Source of the DNA: Rhodopirellula halodulae
GTDB lineage: Bacteria; Planctomycetota; Planctomycetia; Pirellulales; Pirellulaceae
Reading direction: 5' to 3'
Length of the DNA stretch: 64,000 bases
Assembly: GCF_020966775.1 (NCBI RefSeq)
Contig: NZ_JAJKFV010000002.1
Coordinates: forward strand, 1 to 64,000
Shown here: positions 1-8,739 of the stretch, in pieces
Layout: each line of letters begins with the position of its first letter
How positions within the stretch are numbered: the stretch's first letter is position 1
Position numbers and translations under genes: made by a program
Notes under the pieces: model-generated
What the model was told of the DNA's origin: nothing
Databases searched by the model: none
Seen by the model: the letters and a program-made list of their open reading frames with translations, nothing else

Positions 1-83
1 GCATCGCATCAATCGGACGGATGCTCCGAAGACTTGCACCCGCTGGCGACCAACCTCCGTTCAAATATCGACTTACAACCTGA

Positions 84-416
84 ATCGGTTTCCGGATAGG
101 CTCTGAAACCTACGGCAGCGACGAGCCGCTTGGTGTTTTGGTGCGAAGGATTGTGGGGCTCGATCGCACCGCGGCAAAAGCAGCCTTGGCCGACTTCCTT
201 GCTGAAGGTCAATACTCAGCGGACCAAATTCGGTTTGTCGATTTGGTCATCGACCACCTCGTCGACAATGGCCTGATCGACCTTGCACAGCTCTTCGAGC
301 CGCCCTTCACCGACATTCACGCTGAGGGCGTCGCCGGTGTCATGGGCGAAAACGCCGAAACATTCATTGGTGCAGTGCGTCGGATTAACGCGAATGCCAC
401 TGGTGTCGCTCAGTGA
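84..416 (+). pseudogene. hsdR: hsdR C-terminal relic (type I restriction endonuclease)
   Basis: About 90-110 codons that resemble the extreme C-terminal domain of type I restriction subunit R (EcoEI-type R C-terminal domain). The segments LVRRIVGLDRTAAKAALADF and SPFTDIH-like FTDIHAEGV are typical of that domain. The frame is open only from the stop at 81-83, and the first possible start is TTG at 138. The resemblance already begins upstream of that TTG, around the residues LGVLV, so this is the tail of a formerly longer gene. No helicase or nuclease domain and no hsdM/hsdS lies in the visible flank. The family assignment is from recalled motif similarity; the truncation is directly visible. 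Confidence 0.6.
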
Positions 417-787
417 AGTTGAACAGCCGAATATGTTCGATCGCGCTACTCTGCGTTTTGTTCATCGCCGCTGGCATCAATCACTTTGTGTCGCCGGGCG
501 TTTACCTGAAGATCATGCCGGACTATTTGCCTTGGCCGTTGCCATTGGTTTACGTCTCTGGGTTCTTTGAGTTGCTTGGTGGCGTTGGCTTGGCGGTGCC
601 ACGAATGCGGCGAGCGGCGGGGTGGGGATTGATCGCACTGCTTGTTGCCGTCTTCCCAGCGAACGTGGATATGCTGATGAACGCGGGCCAGTTTCCGGCG
701 ATCCCGGTTTGGGCACTGGTTGCTCGGCTGCCTCTGCAGGGTGTGCTAATCGCTTGGGTTTGGTGGGCGGCAGTGAAATCGCGATGA
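413..787 (+). CDS. DoxX-like integral membrane protein
   Basis: A 124-residue protein with four predicted membrane helices: ICSIALLCVLFIAAGI near the N-terminus, PLVYVSGFFELLGGVGLAVP, GWGLIALLVAVFPANVDML, and a C-terminal LPLQGVLIAWVWWA. The helix pattern, the GINHF segment and the FELLGG motif fit the DoxX/DoxD-like family of small membrane proteins, whose biochemical role is poorly defined. The GTG start at 413 overlaps the TGA of the preceding hsdR relic, so it may once have been coupled to it. There is no clear partner gene downstream. Family call fairly secure, function unknown. Confidence 0.75.
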   Translation: MKLNSRICSIALLCVLFIAAGINHFVSPGVYLKIMPDYLPWPLPLVYVSGFFELLGGVGLAVPRMRRAAGWGLIALLVAVFPANVDMLMNAGQFPAIPVWALVARLPLQGVLIAWVWWAAVKSR

Positions 788-1115
788 TGTTCGCGTCTCC
801 CAGCTATTCTCAGTGTCTCTAAATCAGATGACCCGGCAAACGGCGTTTGGGCTCTGTTTCGGTGGGTCGCTACGAAGTGGGTGATTGGAAACGTCGCGAT
901 TTTCAGGGGCAAACGCGGTTCTCAACTGGACCGAAAGGGAGGTCGCTACGGCTCCTAACCCAAACCGGCTAAGACACAGAGAACGTAAGAATTCTGGCCC
1001 AGAAACCGAAATCCGGCCGCGAGTGCCGGCCTGAGTGTTCTCAGGATTCTGAGACGACAGAGAAACCTCCGCCACGAACATCGACGCAAGTCGTGCGTAG
1101 ACAGCGGGATAAAAC
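788..1115. other. intergenic, no gene recognised
   Basis: About 330 bases between the DoxX-like gene and the terminator of the initiator tRNA. Short open frames exist on both strands, but their translations are arginine-rich without domains and have no plausible start. I see nothing supportable here. Confidence 0.5.
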
Positions 1116-1149
1116 GAAAAAAGCCGATGCGGAGCACGCATCGGCTTTT
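1116..1149 (-). terminator. rho-independent terminator of tRNA-fMet
   Basis: A perfect 12-bp inverted repeat (arms 1119-1130 and 1138-1149, core GCCGATGC/GCATCGGC) with a 7-base loop. Read on the minus strand it is followed by six T residues (1117-1122). It lies about 45 bases beyond the 3' end of the initiator tRNA, in the right orientation to end that transcript. Confidence 0.8.
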
Positions 1150-1192
1150 CGTTAACCGTTGGGTCAGAACTTGTTCCAACCTTTCAGAGAAG

Positions 1193-1266
<74 letters not shown>

Positions 1267-1495
1267 GTATGTGACACGTTGAATCGGACGCCAAGGTTCG
1301 ATTTCTACAGCGAAATTTCGCAAAAAAATCATTTCGTGGCGGCGTCGCAACGATGCGAGGACTATCGGTCACAAACCGAATCTCGTCAACCGTCTTCCAG
1401 CAATGTTGCTGAGATTTTCGTTTTTTGGCGAGCGATTCGCTATGTTGTTCTAAACTAGAGCGTTGCGCACCGGTCCCGGACACTCCCATCTGAAT

Positions 1496-3487
1496 ATGAC
1501 TCTTCCCCCCGACACGACCGCATCCGATTCTTCGGGTGGACTGGAAGCATCGGGGATGTTCTCTTCCGGCTCACCGCAGAGTTCGGGCCCACCGCAGAGT
1601 TCGGGCCCGCCGCAGGTTCCGGGCCCACCGCAGAGTGCGGGCCCATCAAATGGTGCGGGGCAGTCGAATAGTGCGGGCACACCGGTTCCTCCTCCACCCG
1701 TGCCGCCACCTCCTGCCAATCCAAACGCAGCCACGCAGCCAGTTCCAACGGCACAGCCTACTTCGCCGCAACCGTCTGCCACGCCTCCGCCACCACCCCC
1801 GCGGTCGACGTTGCCTCCGGTCAATCCACCCTCGTCCGCGAAGCCGGGGCCTCGGTCTGGCCAGGCGAAACCCGAACCGTCCAAACCGTCTGCCGGTCGT
1901 CCACCTCAACAGGCTGCCTCGCGAAAAGTCACACCGTCAACTGCAACGCCGCCCAACGTCACGCCAGCGAACAATACGCCAGGAATGAACGGTGCAGTGA
2001 CTACTGCATCAGCGACCGCGGCTTCCTCGACACCTCGGTCACGTTGGCGAACCGAGATTTCGGACGAAAGCAAACCACCGTCCGAATCGGGTGATGAAGA
2101 AGGCGAGTTGGAACCAGTCAAACGATCCGTGCCGGCATGGCTGGTGAGCATGGTGTTTCACTTGGTCGTGCTGTTGGTGCTGGCACTGCTGACCACTCCC
2201 GTTGGTGAAGGCCTGGGCAGCATGGTGCTGGAGTTTGGTGAGGCCACCGAATCGGAGAACTTCGAACTCGACAATCTCAGCATCGAGACATCGGAATCGA
2301 TGTTGGAATCCACCAATGACCTCGAAAGCGAAACGGTCGTGGACACGGATATCCAATCGCTCATGGAAACGATGGAGGTGCCGACGGAAACGCTCGAGAT
2401 GGTGCCGTTGGAATTGGGTGCCGGTCCTGCCAGCGAAATCGTTCAGCCGATGTTCAATGGCCGAAGCGGTCCAATGAAAAGTGCTTTGCTGGCGGCTTAC
2501 GGCGGTAACGAAGAAACGGTCACCGCCGTCGAACGCGGATTGCGTTGGCTGGTCAAGAATCAAGAACGATCAGGTTCGTGGAGCATGGCAGGCCCCTACT
2601 CCGACGGAGCTCCATTTTCCGAAAACCGTTGTGCCGCGACCGCTATGGCGATGCTCGCTTTCCAAGGCGACGGCAATACACATCTGAGCGGCCCGTACTC
2701 GGAAAATGTCGAGAATGGATTGCGAACGCTACTGCGTGGCCAACGCAAAGACGGCTTTTTGGCAACTCAAGTTCGCGGTGACGATCAACAAGCTTACGGG
2801 CACGCTCAAGCAACGATCGCTCTCTGCGAGCTGTACGGAATGACGGAGGACTCGGCACTACGTGGCCCGGCTCAGGCCGCCGTTGACTACTGCGTCAACG
2901 CCCAATCATCTGCGGGTGGATGGCGATACCGACCGCGTCAAGACTCCGATCTCTCGGTCACCGGTTGGTACGTGATGGCGCTGACCAGTGCCCACTCGGC
3001 TGGTTTGGAAGTTCCCTCGTCAACGCTCCGGATGGCGGATACCTACTTGGATTCCGTCCAATCGTACGATGGCTCGGCTTACGCTTACATGCGCAATCAA
3101 GGCGCCAGCTATCCGATGACGGCGGAAGGTTTACTCTGTCGCCAGTACTTAGGATGGCCGCGAGACCAGGAAGGCATGCGGGTTGGTTTGAGCGACCTGG
3201 TCGACAGCGCGATGCTGGATCCAAACAATCCCAACGTTTACTACTGGTATTACGCCACCCAGGCGTTGCATCACTACGGCGGTGAACCTTGGAGAAAATG
3301 GAACTCCGTCATGCGAAAGGAAATTCCGCGATTGCAATTGCGGAGAGGTGCCGAAGCCGGAAGCTGGTCCCCACAAGCGGATGAATGGGGACGCCGAGCG
3401 GGCCGCCTCTACACGACTTGCCTGTCGATCTACTGCTTGGAGGTCTACTACCGCCACATGCCGCTGTACGACCACAAAATCAACTGA
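1496..3487 (+). CDS. membrane-anchored terpenoid-cyclase-toroid (squalene cyclase repeat) protein
   Basis: A 663-residue protein in three parts. (1) A low-complexity Pro/Ser/Gln/Thr-rich region, about residues 1-190, including SGPPQS-type hexapeptide repeats encoded by an 18-bp minisatellite at 1574-1681. (2) An acidic linker and one membrane helix, WLVSMVFHLVVLLVLALLT (about 213-235). (3) After a Glu/Thr-rich stretch, an alpha/alpha-toroid domain (about 340-655) with recurring W/G-rich motifs such as GLRWLVKNQ, GSW and GGWRYRP, typical of prenyltransferase/squalene-oxidase repeats. The catalytic DXDD and QW arrays of true cyclases are not evident, so a binding or structural role is likelier. 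ATG at 1496 is preferred over the in-frame TTG at 1463, whose extra 11 residues look non-coding. The gene at 7642 has the same fold. The Pro-rich part is probably cytoplasmic and the toroid exported. Confidence 0.8.
   Translation: MTLPPDTTASDSSGGLEASGMFSSGSPQSSGPPQSSGPPQVPGPPQSAGPSNGAGQSNSAGTPVPPPPVPPPPANPNAATQPVPTAQPTSPQPSATPPPPPPRSTLPPVNPPSSAKPGPRSGQAKPEPSKPSAGRPPQQAASRKVTPSTATPPNVTPANNTPGMNGAVTTASATAASSTPRSRWRTEISDESKPPSESGDEEGELEPVKRSVPAWLVSMVFHLVVLLVLALLTTPVGEGLGSMVLEFGEATESENFELDNLSIETSESMLESTNDLESETVVDTDIQSLMETMEVPTETLEMVPLELGAGPASEIVQPMFNGRSGPMKSALLAAYGGNEETVTAVERGLRWLVKNQERSGSWSMAGPYSDGAPFSENRCAATAMAMLAFQGDGNTHLSGPYSENVENGLRTLLRGQRKDGFLATQVRGDDQQAYGHAQATIALCELYGMTEDSALRGPAQAAVDYCVNAQSSAGGWRYRPRQDSDLSVTGWYVMALTSAHSAGLEVPSSTLRMADTYLDSVQSYDGSAYAYMRNQGASYPMTAEGLLCRQYLGWPRDQEGMRVGLSDLVDSAMLDPNNPNVYYWYYATQALHHYGGEPWRKWNSVMRKEIPRLQLRRGAEAGSWSPQADEWGRRAGRLYTTCLSIYCLEVYYRHMPLYDHKIN
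1574..1681 (+). repeat. 18-bp minisatellite, six units
   Basis: Six consecutive 18-base units. The first four are close copies of a unit starting CCGCAGAG and the last two are diverged. All lie in frame inside the Pro-rich N-terminus of the toroid protein and encode SGPPQS-like hexapeptides. Because the unit is a multiple of three, copy-number change would lengthen or shorten the linker without a frameshift. Confidence 0.8.
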
Positions 3488-3634
3488 CTCGATGATCGGG
3501 TCGGTCCCGTTCCAGCGGACGATTGAATCCAAACCACCCGTCAGGGGACTTGGTTTGCCGTTTCGAGTGTTCGCGTGCATTGTCTAGGATGGCAGTCTCG
3601 TTTCGATTCAGGACATTCCTCCGAGAGCGATTGA

Positions 3635-4687
3635 GTGACCGCCTCCGTCTCCCCGCCGCGTGGTGCTGCATCTCCGGGCGCCACATCACCTGGTGCTGCG
3701 TCATCAGTTACGGCCCCAGCCGGTGCGGCATCTCCTGAGGTCGCAGCCATTGCCGTGGATCGATTGAAGAAATCGTATTGGCGTGGGGGCAAGGAACAGG
3801 CGGCGCTGAGAGGAATTTCGTTTGAGCTTCGGCGAGGCGAGCGTCTGGCCTACTTGGGGCCTAACGGCGCTGGCAAGACAACCATGATTCGCTGCCTGTC
3901 AGGGCGAGCCAAACCAGATTCGGGCAGCATCCAATTGCTCGGAGAACCGATCGACGCGACGTCCGTCCGAGACTCGTTGGGTTTGGTTCCGCAAGAAATC
4001 GCGATCTATGAAGACCTGACCACCACCGAAAACTTAGCAGCCTTCGGGCGGTTTCACGGACTGCGTGGTCGACGGCTGAAGGAAAAGATCCAGTGGGGCC
4101 TGCAATGGACCGGCCTGGCCGACCGAGCCCATGACCTGGTCGGCACGTTTTCGGGCGGCATGAAACGTCGCGTCAACTTGGCATGCGGCGTCTTGCACGA
4201 ACCCGAGGTGTTGTTGCTGGACGAACCCACCGTGGGTGTCGACCCACAAAGCCGCCAACGAATCTTTGCGATGCTGGCGGAACTGAATGCCGACGGCACG
4301 TCGGTTTTATTGACAACGCATCACTTGGACGAAGCCGAAACGCAGTGCGACAGGATTGTGATCGTGGACCATGGCGAAGTTATCGCGACCGGCACGTTTG
4401 AGGAGTTGGTGCGACAAACCATCGGCGGCGACCGCGAAGTCACCGTGCGGCTGGATCAACCACTTCGTGGACATGGGAACGAACCGCTGGCCGTGACCGG
4501 ATTGCAAGTCACCGCGAGACCGGGCGAACCTGTTGTCACCACCAAAATGCGAGAGGTCGCCAAGGGATTGCCTCGATTGATGGACGCTCTCAGCGAAGCC
4601 GAGTACGGCGTGCTTGATGTGGAAGTCCAATCGCCTTCGCTGCATCACGTGTTTCTGCATCTGACCGGCCATGCTCTGCGAGACTGA
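3635..4687 (+). CDS. ABC transporter ATP-binding protein (ABC-2 exporter type)
   Basis: A 350-residue nucleotide-binding subunit. Walker A GPNGAGKTT (about 75-83), Q-loop VPQEIAIYEDL (about 118), signature FSGGMKRR (172-179), Walker B VLLLDEPTVGVD (about 192-203) and H-loop TTHHLDEAE are all intact, so it should hydrolyse ATP. The GVDP and DEAE features are typical of the multidrug/ABC-2 exporter class. An unusual Ala/Ser/Pro-rich N-terminal extension of about 38 residues precedes the domain and is encoded from the GTG at 3635. The C-terminal 80 residues form the usual accessory segment. The permease begins 2 bases after the stop, so the two form an operon and almost certainly one transporter. 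Substrate unknown. Confidence 0.9.
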   Translation: MTASVSPPRGAASPGATSPGAASSVTAPAGAASPEVAAIAVDRLKKSYWRGGKEQAALRGISFELRRGERLAYLGPNGAGKTTMIRCLSGRAKPDSGSIQLLGEPIDATSVRDSLGLVPQEIAIYEDLTTTENLAAFGRFHGLRGRRLKEKIQWGLQWTGLADRAHDLVGTFSGGMKRRVNLACGVLHEPEVLLLDEPTVGVDPQSRQRIFAMLAELNADGTSVLLTTHHLDEAETQCDRIVIVDHGEVIATGTFEELVRQTIGGDREVTVRLDQPLRGHGNEPLAVTGLQVTARPGEPVVTTKMREVAKGLPRLMDALSEAEYGVLDVEVQSPSLHHVFLHLTGHALRD

Positions 4688-4689
4688 AC

Positions 4690-5994
4690 ATGGTTTGGAA
4701 AGTCATTGAGATTCACTTGAGGCGATTACGTCACAACCGTGTCGAATGGTTGCTGACGTTTGTCGTTCCGATCGCTTTCTTCAGCATCTTTGCCTTGATC
4801 TTCTCGCGAGGCGTGGGCGGCACACCGCGAGTGAAGGTCGCTTTGATTCGCGACGCGGCAACCGCGAACTCAGCCGATGAAGGTGCGACATCGACGACTT
4901 CGTTGCAGTGCGATGAGGTGATTCAAACACTTCGCGAAAGCGACGGTTTACGATTGGTCCGCGACAGCGAAGAGGATCCGCGGCTCGATCGCGCGGCGGG
5001 CGAAGACTTGGTCCGCCGTGGGTCAGCCACCATCGCGATTGTTCTGCGGGAAGATGGCGAACAACTCACCGCTGAGCTACTCAACGACGCATCGGACCAA
5101 GTCGCCAGCCAAGTGGTGTCGGCGTTGGTGATGCGCGCGATGATGATGGCCCGCGCCATCACGGCACTCCCCAGCGGCCCCAACGAGCGACCGATTCAAA
5201 TGCGAGCGGACATCATGTCCGACGAACCGTCAGACGACTTGGTTCAACAAGCGAACTTTCAAGAGTTCGTGCGAAACGTCGCCCAAGAAAACTCGGCAAC
5301 CACCTCGGATGCCTCGTCGGAAATCGCCACCGAAACAGGCCTGTCACCGCCATCGGTGAACGTGGTCAACGTGATTGGCGAAAACAAATCCAATCCGGTG
5401 ATCAGCGTGTACGCCGCGGGAATCGCCGTCATGTTTTTGTTGTTCGGCGCGACCAGCGGCGGTGGCGTGCTGCTGGAAGAACGCGAAAACCAGACGCTGG
5501 AACGGTTGCTTTCCACGCAAATGACAATGGACCATCTGTTACTTGGGAAATGGTTCTACCTGACGTTACTTGGGTGCATCCAAGTCACAGTGATGTTTGT
5601 TTGGGCTCAGTTGGTCTTCGGTTTGGACCTGCTCGGCAACCTGGACGGATTTGTGATGATGACCGTGGTGACCTCCGCCGCCGCGGCCTCGTTCGGTTTG
5701 TTCTTGGCCACGTTGTGCAAGACACGCGGGCAACTCAATGGTTTGTCCGTGGTCGCCGTTCTGACCATGAGCGCGTTGGGTGGATCGATGGTGCCTCGGT
5801 ATGTGATGAGCGAGGGTCTCCGCGAAGCGGGACTGTGGACCTTCAACGCTTGGGCACTCGATGGGTACGACAAAGTCTTCTGGCGGGAGCTGCCTCCCAG
5901 TGCGTTGCAGCCGCAGTTGACGGTGCTGCTTGGGACCGCGTTTGGACTGCTCATCCTCGCTCGTTTGCTAGCAATTCGCTGGGAAACTTCTTGA
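4690..5994 (+). CDS. ABC-2 type transporter permease
   Basis: A 434-residue membrane subunit. It has one N-terminal helix (WLLTFVVPIAFFSIFALIF, about residues 16-37), then about 200 residues of hydrophilic, probably extracytoplasmic sequence. Five or six C-terminal helices begin at YAAGIAVMFLLFGATSGGG, with the conserved LLEERENQTLERLLST cytoplasmic segment of ABC-2 permeases. It ends in LLILARLLAIRWE. This is the NatB/YhfI-like architecture of one permease polypeptide plus one ATPase. It starts at ATG 4690, two bases after the ATPase gene. Family secure; transported compound not predictable. Confidence 0.9.
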   Translation: MVWKVIEIHLRRLRHNRVEWLLTFVVPIAFFSIFALIFSRGVGGTPRVKVALIRDAATANSADEGATSTTSLQCDEVIQTLRESDGLRLVRDSEEDPRLDRAAGEDLVRRGSATIAIVLREDGEQLTAELLNDASDQVASQVVSALVMRAMMMARAITALPSGPNERPIQMRADIMSDEPSDDLVQQANFQEFVRNVAQENSATTSDASSEIATETGLSPPSVNVVNVIGENKSNPVISVYAAGIAVMFLLFGATSGGGVLLEERENQTLERLLSTQMTMDHLLLGKWFYLTLLGCIQVTVMFVWAQLVFGLDLLGNLDGFVMMTVVTSAAAASFGLFLATLCKTRGQLNGLSVVAVLTMSALGGSMVPRYVMSEGLREAGLWTFNAWALDGYDKVFWRELPPSALQPQLTVLLGTAFGLLILARLLAIRWETS

Positions 5995-6211
5995 GAACTT
6001 CGCGGTTTTCGTTGCAGGAAACGCGGGATGCTTGCCTATCGTGGTTTGACGTCGAAGTAACGACAGACCGTTTGGCGCGTCGTTTGCCTGTCGGAGGTCC
6101 TGATCGGCCGATCTCAAACGACTTGGAATCGCAAGTGCTGCGAGCATCGGCATCAGGTTTCTAACTGGCTATTTTCCGTTTCTCATGCCTTGTTGAAAGC
6201 GGGGTTCCAAG

Positions 6212-6673
6212 ATGACTGAACGAATCTGGGCAAATTTGCGACTGCTCCGTCGTGGTTCCATGAACGCAACCGCTTCCAACCGTCTGGCAAACGCGACCAC
6301 CAGTGGTCTTGTAACGGCCGAGGTGGTGGATACAAGGTCACACGCGATAACGGCCAACGGAATTCGCTGGAAACCGGGTGATTGGGCCATCTATCGAAAG
6401 AGCAAACGCGGCAAGGTGCCAGGGCCGCGTGCAAGTCGCGTGAAACCAAACTTGAAGGGCGATACGTATAACTACGTCGTGGAGAAGTTCTGGATGGTCG
6501 ACGAGGTTCATCTGGACGGAACGCTGACCATGCGAACCACGCGAGGCAAGACTCATCGCATTGGTGCGGACGATCCCAACCTGTCTCGTCCGAGTTGGTT
6601 CGCTCGTTTGCGATGGCGCGAGCGGTTCGTGGCCATCGAATCTCAGTTTGGAAATTCGACGTACGCCGCTTAA
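6212..6673 (+). CDS. conserved hypothetical protein
   Basis: A 153-residue soluble basic protein of unrecognised family. The central part is rich in basic residues (YRKSKRGKVPGPRA) and is followed by an alternating hydrophobic pattern (YNYVVEKFWMVDEVHLDG, TLTMRTTRGKTHRI) suggesting a small beta-barrel. It ends in an aromatic/Arg-rich helix (WFARLRWRERF). The composition is ordered and unlike the shadow frames of this region, which supports real coding. No signal peptide. It stands alone between the ABC pair and two minus-strand genes. Function unknown. Confidence 0.65.
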   Translation: MTERIWANLRLLRRGSMNATASNRLANATTSGLVTAEVVDTRSHAITANGIRWKPGDWAIYRKSKRGKVPGPRASRVKPNLKGDTYNYVVEKFWMVDEVHLDGTLTMRTTRGKTHRIGADDPNLSRPSWFARLRWRERFVAIESQFGNSTYAA

Positions 6674-6783
6674 CGCATACTGCTTGCACACTGCTTAACG
6701 TTCGCTGCTCGATGTCGCCGCTTCGCCCGCCGCTGCCAACATCAACGGACACTGGCCGACCTCATCGGGCCAAACGCGGAGCT

Positions 6784-7041
6784 CTACTTCGCGATTTTCT
6801 CTAGCAACGCGGCCACGGCGGCGGGGTCGTCCGATTCCCGCAGCTCCTCAATGCGAGCTTCCGGCACACCCACCTTTTCCAGGTGGCTGCACAATCGTTT
6901 CCATACGGTCGCCCGTTTCTTTCCCTCGCTCAGGTAGAGCTCGGTGACGGCTTCCTGAGCCTTCTGCAACCCGATGGCATCCCGGTTCTGGTAATAGTTC
7001 CGGATGATCTTTTCTTGGTGCGGCGTACGATTGGGAGCCAT
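6784..7041 (-). CDS. small conserved helical protein
   Basis: An 85-residue, mostly helical, charged protein starting at ATG 7041. Its segments EKIIRNYYQNRDAIGLQKAQ and VWKRLCSHLEKVGV resemble those of a small protein I recall as widespread in planctomycetes, with no assigned function. No signal peptide or metal motif. It lies 15 bases downstream of the putative lipoprotein on the same strand, so the two are probably co-transcribed. Confidence 0.65.
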   Translation of the reverse strand: MAPNRTPHQEKIIRNYYQNRDAIGLQKAQEAVTELYLSEGKKRATVWKRLCSHLEKVGVPEARIEELRESDDPAAVAALLEKIAK

Positions 7042-7056
7042 GGGCGATGCTTCAGC

Positions 7057-7296
7057 CTAGCGTTGGTTGCGTTTTTCTTCGGCACGGGCAGCTTGCAAAG
7101 CAGCTGCTTCGCGGGAGAGTTTAAACTCAGGCCCAGCGGGGAAGTACTGGACGTCGTCCTGCAAATAATAAGGACTTGGCAGCGTTTGGCCATTGAGCGA
7201 AACCTGACATCCGGTGTTGGTCGCCAACAGGGCCGCGAGAGCCAGGGTGCAGACCGTCCCGCGGGTGATCCAGTGCGTGTTCATCTTGTTTTCCAT
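7057..7296 (-). CDS. small putative lipoprotein
   Basis: A 79-residue protein from ATG 7296 (ATG 7284 is an alternative; an upstream GTG/TTG extension is less likely). It has a basic N-terminus and a hydrophobic segment, VCTLALAALLATNTGC, whose end resembles a lipobox, then about 45 polar residues (LPSPYYLQDDVQYFPAGPEF) and a charged C-terminal helix. Likely anchored at the outer face of the membrane after processing at the Cys. Paired with the 85-residue gene downstream. Function unknown. Confidence 0.6.
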   Translation of the reverse strand: MENKMNTHWITRGTVCTLALAALLATNTGCQVSLNGQTLPSPYYLQDDVQYFPAGPEFKLSREAAALQAARAEEKRNQR

Positions 7297-7641
7297 CGTT
7301 GTACGCCCCAACGCGTAAGGTTTTCGGACCGAACGGCTCACGCAACGAGAGCCCGTCTGCCTGAAATCGGTGACAGAATCGTTATCGGCGGAAGAACCGG
7401 AAAACCTTGACTGGATTCGCGAAAAAGTCCTGGGAGCCCCGAAAGACTCGCGGGGACCAAATGTCCAACGTCCAAATGCATGCGTTCAGCACTGCCTCGC
7501 AGTTTCACGCGGACGTTTCGACATGCCCGCAAACCACGCAACCACGCACGCTGTTTGCCTCGAGCGGCCTCCCCGCACCCCATCGGCCGCACCGCACCAA
7601 TTCGGCGTGACTCACCGGGACGAATTCGCCACAATGGAAGA
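7297..7641. other. divergent intergenic region, no gene recognised
   Basis: About 345 bases between the start of the minus-strand lipoprotein and the start of the plus-strand toroid protein. Frames here are open by composition but extend the neighbours with low-quality arginine/proline-rich sequence. Promoters for both genes must lie here, though I can assign none. Confidence 0.4.
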
Positions 7642-8730
7642 ATGAACGAGACGCCACGCAACCAGCCTCCAAAGCTCCGATTGTCCAACATGTTTGATCG
7701 ACGCCGATTTTTGCGAACCAGTTTGGCGGGTGGGGCTGCCGCAGCCACGGGAATGCTAAGCCCGCGAAACGCACACGCCGCCAACCGAGCCAAATGGGAA
7801 GAATCCATTCAGCGCGGACTGGAATGGCTCAGCAGCAAACAATCGTCTCGCGGCCAGTGGAACACCACCGTTTATCCCACCGCCATGGCTGCGCTCTCAG
7901 GCACCGCGTTGATTGGCAGCGGCAGCACGACGACTCAGGGTCCCTACGCCAAGCAGATTGCTCGCGCGTCGGACTTCCTGATCAGCAAGTCTCGCAGCAA
8001 TGGATTGATCGGTGACCCTCAAACCGATTCAAGATACACCTATGGCCACGGGTTCTCGATGTTGTTCCTATCACAGGTCTTGGGCGAAGAAGGCTTGCTC
8101 GACCGACGCGAGGAGTTGGTGGAGGTTTTGCAAAAGGCGGTTGAATTCAGCGGCAACGCCCAAACAGCCGCGGGAGGTTGGGGCTATGTCTCGGCCAAAG
8201 AGGGCAACGACTTCGACGAGGGCAGCACGACAATCACCCAAGTCCAAGGTCTTCGCGGGTGTCGCAATGCGGGCATCCCCGTCAGTGGCGAGGTCATCGA
8301 TAAAGCGAAGGAATACATCTATCGCTGCAAGAATCCCGACGGCGGAATCAGCTACAGCAGCCGACAAACGGGCAGCAGTCGCCCCGCCATCACCGCCGCC
8401 GCGTTGGCCGCGTTGTACAACGCGGGTGCGTACGACAGCGAACATGTGCCGGAGATGCTGAAGTACAGCAAAGAGACGCTGCACGACATCAACAACGGCG
8501 CGCGAGCCTTTGGACATTGGCACTACACGTATCTCTACTACAGCCAAGTCGTGTACCGGCAGGGCGATGAATTGTGGTTGCCGTTCCGCGATCGTTTGTA
8601 CGATCGCATCGCCGCGGAACAAAAACCCGATGGCTCGTGGGAAGGCCAAATCCATCCGGTCTATGTGACCGCTTGCAACCTGATCATGATGCAAATTGAC
8701 CGAGGCTTTTTGCCCATCTATCAACGCTAA
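7642..8730 (+). CDS. Tat-exported terpenoid-cyclase-toroid protein
   Basis: A 362-residue protein. A twin-arginine-type signal (FDRRRFLRTSLAGGAAAATG, about residues 18-37, with an alanine-rich h-region and an AHA cleavage context) is followed by an alpha/alpha-toroid domain of the squalene-cyclase/prenyltransferase repeat type. Repeating motifs include GLEWLSSKQSSRGQW, YTYGHGFSMLFLSQV, QTAAGGWGYV, NPDGGISY and KPDGSWEGQ. ATG 7642 is chosen because the upstream frame looks non-coding; ATG 7690, next to the RRRFL motif, is the alternative. Export in folded form is inferred. It shares its fold with the protein encoded at 1496. Catalytic residues of cyclases are not apparent. Confidence 0.85.
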   Translation: MNETPRNQPPKLRLSNMFDRRRFLRTSLAGGAAAATGMLSPRNAHAANRAKWEESIQRGLEWLSSKQSSRGQWNTTVYPTAMAALSGTALIGSGSTTTQGPYAKQIARASDFLISKSRSNGLIGDPQTDSRYTYGHGFSMLFLSQVLGEEGLLDRREELVEVLQKAVEFSGNAQTAAGGWGYVSAKEGNDFDEGSTTITQVQGLRGCRNAGIPVSGEVIDKAKEYIYRCKNPDGGISYSSRQTGSSRPAITAAALAALYNAGAYDSEHVPEMLKYSKETLHDINNGARAFGHWHYTYLYYSQVVYRQGDELWLPFRDRLYDRIAAEQKPDGSWEGQIHPVYVTACNLIMMQIDRGFLPIYQR

Positions 8731-8739
8731 GGCCAAACG

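Noticed and set aside
824-1141. Minus-strand 105-codon frame before the tRNA terminator
   Set aside because: It would include the terminator stem within its coding sequence and shows no domain or plausible start.
5550-6164. Plus-strand 204-codon frame
   Set aside because: It overlaps the ABC-2 permease in another frame and runs into non-coding sequence; Arg/Trp-rich with no motif.
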